Positions 5,276-9,646 of a DNA stretch of 9,646 nt are shown here, piece by piece. The notes under the pieces were generated by a model, which saw only the letters and a list, made by a program, of their open reading frames with translations, did no database searches and was not told the origin of the DNA. Both the position numbers and the translations under genes were made by a program. How positions within the stretch are numbered: the first letter of the stretch is position 1; the number at the start of each line of letters is the position of its first letter. This stretch comes from Lachnospiraceae bacterium (lineage in GTDB: Bacteria; Bacillota; Clostridia; Lachnospirales; Lachnospiraceae), in NCBI GenBank assembly GCA_900766815.1, contig CAAFWV010000087.1:1-9646 (forward strand), written 5' to 3'.

Positions 5276-7137
5276 TGGCAATAATAAATATCCTGGGTCT
5301 TATGACCCTCTGCGTAATAATTGCATATCTCTTTAGGGAGCACATCATCGATACGATTCCCGTTACGGTGTCGTTTCTTATCCTCGTTCTTTACGTGCTT
5401 GCTTTTATGAATAGCCTGAGCGCGGTTGACATAATATTGCCCACATCAGCCATAGGTTTTCTCGTTTACATCCTTATGTCGCAATCGCGAAGGACTGAGT
5501 TCCTCGCATTTTTGCAGGAAGAGGTGAAGACACCGGCGTTTGCTCTTGCCCTGATTCTGCTTATTGCAGTTCCGGCTCTGACATCTGCCAAGGCTGTAAC
5601 CTGGTGGGATGACTTCAATTTCTGGGCAACGGATGTGAAGTCTCTGTATTTCTTAGACGGCTTTGCCGGTAAATATCATAATGTGGCGCCTGAATTCGGT
5701 GACTATCCGCCGGCAACCCAGCTTATCAAGTGGTTCTTCGTCCATATGGACAGGCAGGAGTTCAGGACGGGACTCATGTTTGCGGGATATTATTTCTGCA
5801 ATATGGCCTTTTTATGTCCCATACTTAAGAACCTTCGCTGGTGGAATGTGCCGTTAATGATACTGATGCCCATATCCCTCTGGCTCTTCCCCTCTGTGGC
5901 TGAGGTGTTCTCCTACGACGGCTGCTGTGCGGACATGACGATGGCAGCGATATATGCCTGCTTCCTTGTGACGGTGACGGAGGAGGGGCATAGGGAGAGC
6001 TTCTATTATATTAAGCTGTCACTGCTGCTTGCCTGTCTTATCCTGTGCAAGAATACCGGAGCCATCTGGGTACTGTTCGGACTGATATTCCTGTGTGTAT
6101 ATAAGAGGTTTGCCGAAGGCAGCAGGCTTAAGCTTAAGAATATTATTCTTACGGCGCTGCTTCCTGTGATGGCTGAGTTAAGCTGGCTCATCTTCTGTCT
6201 GGTTAACAGGAGGGTTGCCAAGCTTACGGGTGCTGCAGTCCGTATGGCGACGGGAGTACAGGGTATACCGGATGTGAACGGTAAATTGATTGATGCCTTT
6301 GTTAAGGCCTTTATTTCTTATCCGCTTCACAGATGGAGTACGTGGGCCATAGATTTAAGTCCGTTGGCACTCTTTGTATTACTTATAATATGTGTAGTTA
6401 TGTTAACCAGAGCCGGTAAGCTTACTAAGAGAGAAGGACTTACCATAGGCATATTCATGGCCTGTAGCGGAATAGTATTCTATGCCTTCAACCTGATAAG
6501 CCATCTGACTATATTTGCCGTAGAGGAGCAGTACCTAGACCCCTTCGGCATGGTATCCAGCATAGAGAGATACGGTGCACCCTTTACCATAGGCTCTATG
6601 TATCTCATTGCAAGCCTTGCCATGCGCAAGGTTAAGACCCGCAAGCTTTGGGGCAATGCAGGTGTTGTTGTCTTTATATTATTTGTTATGTTAACTTGTG
6701 ATTACAACAGCGCATATAGGGGCTTAATCGGCTACAGAGAGGACGTTCAGACCAATGAAGCTGATGCAGAGGATATGATAGATGAAGAGGCTAAGGTTTT
6801 CCTTCAGAGCATAGGTGCGGAAACTAAGGGCATCGAGGGCAGGGTGCTCTATATCAGGGACATCTCCGATATCAGCTGGGTCAGGAGCACATATATCAAC
6901 TTCTTTGCTGCGCCGATGTCTGTAATGTATGCCAATGTGGACGGCAGCAGTACTACTTCTACAGACCTTATACAGGCTATCGATGATGCCCACGCGGAAT
7001 ATATTTATTCCGAAAGGATAGCAAACGATGCCAATCTGTGGGATAATCTGGTAAGTGGAGATTTTGTATACAGTACACTGTATAAAGTAGACAATAATAA
7101 TGGTGTTTCATTAACACCGGTGAATATTTATGACTGA
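5275..7137 (+). CDS. Multi-spanning membrane protein, GT-C-like glycosyltransferase
   Basis: I do not recognise a named family with certainty. The 620-residue protein has many hydrophobic segments (about residues 5–20, 28–46, 55–68, 86–103, 163–183, 190–207, 220–234, 246–278, 286–310, 362–377, 389–415, 436–449 and 461–475) and a soluble C-terminal part from about 480. Between the fourth and fifth segments lies a loop with TWWDDFNFWATDVKSL and GDYPPATQL (residues 109–150). A DD pair (112–113) in the first large external loop is the usual catalytic feature of GT-C polyprenyl-phosphate-sugar transferases. AAGGTG (5261–5266) lies 8 nt before the ATG, which overlaps the ksgA stop. The following gene encodes a polyprenyl-phosphate sugar synthase fused to GtrA, so a role as the transferase using that lipid-linked sugar is a good inference. 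A polymerase or other integral enzyme is the alternative. Confidence 0.7.
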   Translation: MAIINILGLMTLCVIIAYLFREHIIDTIPVTVSFLILVLYVLAFMNSLSAVDIILPTSAIGFLVYILMSQSRRTEFLAFLQEEVKTPAFALALILLIAVPALTSAKAVTWWDDFNFWATDVKSLYFLDGFAGKYHNVAPEFGDYPPATQLIKWFFVHMDRQEFRTGLMFAGYYFCNMAFLCPILKNLRWWNVPLMILMPISLWLFPSVAEVFSYDGCCADMTMAAIYACFLVTVTEEGHRESFYYIKLSLLLACLILCKNTGAIWVLFGLIFLCVYKRFAEGSRLKLKNIILTALLPVMAELSWLIFCLVNRRVAKLTGAAVRMATGVQGIPDVNGKLIDAFVKAFISYPLHRWSTWAIDLSPLALFVLLIICVVMLTRAGKLTKREGLTIGIFMACSGIVFYAFNLISHLTIFAVEEQYLDPFGMVSSIERYGAPFTIGSMYLIASLAMRKVKTRKLWGNAGVVVFILFVMLTCDYNSAYRGLIGYREDVQTNEADAEDMIDEEAKVFLQSIGAETKGIEGRVLYIRDISDISWVRSTYINFFAAPMSVMYANVDGSSTTSTDLIQAIDDAHAEYIYSERIANDANLWDNLVSGDFVYSTLYKVDNNNGVSLTPVNIYD

Positions 7138-8191
7138 ATTAAGACCTGAGCAGATTCCGGTCATCATACCTTCGTATGAGCCGGATAGTAAGTTGCCCGC
7201 GCTTTTGCAGGAATTGAGTGACGGGGGCTTTGAGAACATAATAATAGTGGACGACGGAAGCGGAGAGGCCTACAAATCAATCTTTGATGAGGCGGACAGC
7301 TTCTCTTCGGTTACTCTGCTTCATCATGCCGTCAACATGGGTAAGGGCAGAGCTTTGAAAACCGCCTTCGACTATGTGCTTTGCCGTTTCCCGGATGCGA
7401 TAGGTGCAATAACTGCAGATTCCGACGGTCAGCACAGTCCCGAATGTATAAGGGCCTGCGCTGAGGCTCTGATAGAGAATCCGGGTGCGCTCATAATGGG
7501 ATGCAGAAGCTTTGACGGGGATAATGTGCCCGCAAGGTCACAGTTTGGCAATAAGCTTACAAGAAGGGTCATGAAATATCTTGTAGGAGTGTCGGTGTCG
7601 GATACCCAGACTGGACTCAGGGGAATATCGGCTTCCTTCATGAAGAGCCTGCTGACGCTTAAGGGCGAGAGATTCGAGTTTGAGACCAATATGCTTATGG
7701 AGACCAAGAAGCAGGGGATTCAGATAATCGAAGTTCCGATTAAGACTATATATATAGAAGATAACAGGACGAGCCATTTCAATCCCATTAAGGATTCCAT
7801 AAGGATATATATGACCTTCGGCAAGTTCCTGTTCTCATCGTTGTCCTCCAGCGTGCTGGATCTGTGCCTGTTCTCGATATTCTGCGCATTGCTTAAGGGC
7901 AGGGACCTGCACATGCTTAATTACATTACGCTCTCGACCGTGATGGCAAGAGTATTGTCGGCGGCATATAATTACATGATTAATTACAAGATTGTGTTTG
8001 AGAGCAGGGGCTCCCTGCTTAAGACACTGAGCAGATATGTGCTTCTGGCATTATGTCAGATGAGCCTCAGCGCTCTTTTGGTTAACATAATATATCCATA
8101 TATAGGCGGCTTCGAGACCTTCGTCAAGATTCCCGTGGATATTATGCTGTTCTTCCTAAGCTATGTCATACAGAGAGAGTTCGTATATTAA
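7130..8191 (+). CDS. Fused GT2 polyprenyl-phosphate glycosyltransferase and GtrA domain protein
   Basis: The N-terminal domain (residues about 9–225) is a family 2 glycosyltransferase of the DPM1/GtrB type, which transfers a sugar from a nucleotide sugar to polyprenyl phosphate at the inner membrane face. It shows VIIPSYE, IVDDGS (39–44), the metal-binding ADSDGQH (96–102) and the conserved SDTQTGLRG (157–165). The C-terminal part (about 228–353) is a GtrA-like domain with four hydrophobic segments, the NYMINYKIVF motif (281–290) and a final REFVY. GtrA is thought to help flip the lipid-linked sugar across the membrane. The product is 353 residues. The gene overlaps the preceding GT-C-like gene by 8 nt and has GGTGA (7119–7123) 6 nt before its ATG. 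It is the last gene of the operon; no clear terminator follows before tRNA-Pro. The sugar and acceptor are unknown. Confidence 0.88.
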   Translation: MTELRPEQIPVIIPSYEPDSKLPALLQELSDGGFENIIIVDDGSGEAYKSIFDEADSFSSVTLLHHAVNMGKGRALKTAFDYVLCRFPDAIGAITADSDGQHSPECIRACAEALIENPGALIMGCRSFDGDNVPARSQFGNKLTRRVMKYLVGVSVSDTQTGLRGISASFMKSLLTLKGERFEFETNMLMETKKQGIQIIEVPIKTIYIEDNRTSHFNPIKDSIRIYMTFGKFLFSSLSSSVLDLCLFSIFCALLKGRDLHMLNYITLSTVMARVLSAAYNYMINYKIVFESRGSLLKTLSRYVLLALCQMSLSALLVNIIYPYIGGFETFVKIPVDIMLFFLSYVIQREFVY

Positions 8192-8231
8192 GGAAGTTTG
8201 TTTAAGTTTTAATGACTTAAGTAAATAATGG

Positions 8232-8260
8232 TTGAAAAACAAGCGCACCTATTATATTAT
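8232..8260 (+). promoter_or_regulatory. Promoter of tRNA-Pro
   Basis: TTGAAA (8232–8237) and TATTAT (8255–8260) are separated by exactly 17 nt. The predicted start around 8267 is only about 5 nt before the mature tRNA. The preceding 40 nt after the GT2–GtrA stop hold an AT-rich inverted repeat without a T run. Confidence 0.75.
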
Positions 8261-8271
8261 AGATGTTGCCG

Positions 8272-8345
<74 letters not shown>

Positions 8346-8355
8346 TTAGGATATG

Positions 8356-8384
8356 AATGGCGGATTTATTTCCGCCATTTTTTT
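8356..8384 (+). terminator. Rho-independent terminator of tRNA-Pro
   Basis: The arms AATGGCGGA (8356–8364) and TCCGCCATT (8371–8379) form a perfect 9-bp stem with the 6-nt loop TTTATT, followed by a T run (8378–8384). It lies 10 nt after the tRNA and separates it from the regulator gene. Confidence 0.92.
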
Positions 8385-8425
8385 ATTTTAAATTTTTGCT
8401 TACCGTAAAAGTCTCTGCAGGGATG

Positions 8426-8434
8426 TGGTACAAT
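8426..8434 (+). promoter_or_regulatory. Extended -10 promoter of the MocR-type gene
   Basis: TGGTACAAT is an extended -10 element (TACAAT at 8429–8434). No strong -35 is present at 17 nt. The hexamer overlaps ACAATT (8430–8435), which recurs at 8446–8451 with a partial third copy at 8452–8456. These direct repeats around the start site could be an operator for autoregulation, but this is a guess. The predicted leader is about 70 nt. Confidence 0.5.
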
Positions 8435-8510
8435 TCTAAGGGAACACAATTACAATGAAGTGCGATTCTATTTAAGATATTCATTATGAACCGATAGAAA
8501 GATAAGCCTT

Positions 8511-9617
8511 ATGACAAAGAATAAGCTGTATCTAACTGTATATGAGAGCATCAGGCAGGACATTATCGGGGGTGCATATAAGAAGGGCGATAAGATTCCG
8601 TCCAAGCGCACCACTGCCCTTGAGTGGAATGTAAGCCTGATTACGGTTGAGCATGCCTTTGAGCTTCTGCTTGATGAAGGCTATATTATATCTAAGGAAA
8701 AGAGCGGCTACTTTGTCATCTATGATAATGAATACAACCCTGCTCCTCAGTACAGGAGCCCGGAAGATAAGGTCGGAACAGAAGCTAAGATAGAATCTGA
8801 GGCGGAGGCAGAGGCTGAGCTTGAACAGACGGTGGAGTATTCCCTAAGTCCCATGTCCTTCAATATTTTCTCCAAGGCAGCCAGACGTGTGCTGACAGAA
8901 TATGGCGAAGATGTCATGCTTAAGTCACCGGGCTCCGGAACGGTAATCCTAAGAGAAGCACTAGCGGGCTATCTTAACCGAAGCAGACACCTTGATGTAG
9001 CCTTCGACCAGATAATAATAGGTTCCGGCGCAGAATATCTCTACGGCCTCATAGTTCAGGCCTTCGGCAGAGACCGGATATATGCTGTGGAAGACCCCTG
9101 CTACAGCAAGATTATTGAGATCTACGAAGCCGGCGGAGTGACCCTTGAGAGGCTCAAGCTTGGAAGGGATGGGATTAACAGTAAGAGCCTGCAGGAGACG
9201 AAAGCTACCATTCTTCACATCTCGCCGTATCGAAGCTACCCCAGTCGCGTAAGCGCCACCATAAATAAGAAGCAGGAATACATCAGGTGGAGCAGCAGCA
9301 GGGATGCAATAATAATCGAGGACGACGTCGAGTCGGAATTCTCACCCATACGAAAGAATGAAGAGACGCTATTTTCCCTTGATAGGGAGAACCGCGTAAT
9401 CTATATCAACAGCTTCACCATGACAATCGGTGCGTCCCTAAGGATTGCCTACATGGTCATTCCGCGCACCATGAAGCCGTTTCTCCGTGAGCGCATAGGC
9501 TTCTATTCCTGTCCTGTGCCGACCTATCAGCAGTATATTCTCGCAGAATTAATAATGAGCGGCAATTTTGAAAGACATATTAACAGAGTAAGAAGAAATA
9601 TAAGGAAGGATAAGGGT
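8511..9617 (+). CDS. MocR/GabR-type regulator with altered PLP site, 3'-truncated
   Basis: MocR proteins join a GntR-type winged helix to a fold-type I aminotransferase-like domain that normally binds pyridoxal phosphate. Here residues 1–70 form an intact DNA-binding domain (LYLTVYESIRQDIIGG, KIPSKRTTA, VSLITVEHAFELL, KSGYFV). An acidic linker follows (about 85–110, SEAEAEAELEQ), then the aminotransferase-like domain. In that domain several cofactor positions are changed. The Schiff-base Lys of the usual FSKT is Met304 in NSFTMTIGASLRIAYMV. The Tyr after EDD is Val273, the usual HQ(F/Y)PTG reads RSYPSR (241–246), and the Gly of EDPGY is Cys197; Asp271 is kept. The start ATG has only a weak AGAAAG upstream, but the family alignment fits it. 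Only 369 native residues of an expected 460–480 are present, because the reading frame runs into adapter sequence at 9618. The regulated genes are unknown. Confidence 0.88.
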
Positions 9618-9646
9618 AGATCGGAAGAGCACACGTCTGAACTCCA
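9618..9646 (+). other. Illumina TruSeq adapter sequence at contig end (artefact)
   Basis: The last 29 bases begin AGATCGGAAGAGC and continue ACACGTCTGAACTCCA. This is an exact match to the start of the standard TruSeq 3' adapter. They are not genomic. In the frame of the preceding gene they would add RSEEHTSEL, a tail familiar from contaminated database proteins. Confidence 0.97.

Noticed and set aside
8202..8225. AT-rich inverted repeat (TTAAGT…ACTTAA) after the GT2–GtrA gene as a terminator.
   Set aside because: The stem is weak and only A/T-rich, and no T run follows.
8455..8497. Two tiny upstream reading frames (ATG at 8455, six codons; ATG at 8486, three codons) in the regulator leader.
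   Set aside because: Neither has a ribosome binding site, and frames this short are expected by chance.
8961..9218. Minus-strand open frame inside the regulator gene.
   Set aside because: It lies wholly within a well-supported plus-strand gene and shows no recognisable protein features.

Overview
The window looks like chromosomal DNA of a motile, Gram-positive Clostridia bacterium, most likely a flagellated member of the Lachnospiraceae. The signs are a flagellin–FliS pair of the type found in that family, a tatD–ksgA gene pair, a GT-C/GT2-GtrA glycosylation pair, a MocR-type regulator, moderate GC with frequent AGA/AGG/ATA codons, strong GGAGG-like ribosome binding sites, and tRNA genes without an encoded CCA. 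The genus cannot be fixed from this stretch.

Left part (1–2580): the C-terminal part of a flagellin gene runs in from outside the window and is followed by fliS. A class-3-like aldehyde dehydrogenase gene then starts from its own apparent extended -10 promoter, whose TATAAT contains the fliS stop codon. A perfect 13-bp hairpin at 2496–2527 ends this block and can serve both strands, because a histidine phosphatase gene (TTG start) converges on it from the right.

Middle (3244–8191): the intergenic region holds tRNA-Lys(CTT) on the minus strand with a good promoter, back to back with a tightly packed plus-strand operon: tatD, ksgA/rsmA, a multi-spanning GT-C-like membrane protein, and a fused GT2–GtrA protein. 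The last three junctions are a 3-nt gap, a 1-nt overlap and an 8-nt overlap. The final two genes together contain all three activities of a Gtr-type glycosylation system: a polyprenyl-phosphate sugar synthase, a GtrA-type translocation domain, and a candidate membrane glycosyltransferase. What they modify is not visible here.

Right end (8192–9646): tRNA-Pro(CGG), with a clear promoter and terminator, precedes a MocR/GabR-type regulator gene. Its winged-helix half looks intact, but several positions that bind pyridoxal phosphate are changed. In particular, methionine stands where the Schiff-base lysine should be. The gene is cut off because the last 29 bases are an Illumina TruSeq adapter, not genomic DNA.

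The most interesting points are the regulator with an apparently dead cofactor site, the compact two-gene Gtr system attached to a housekeeping operon, and the adapter at the contig end.
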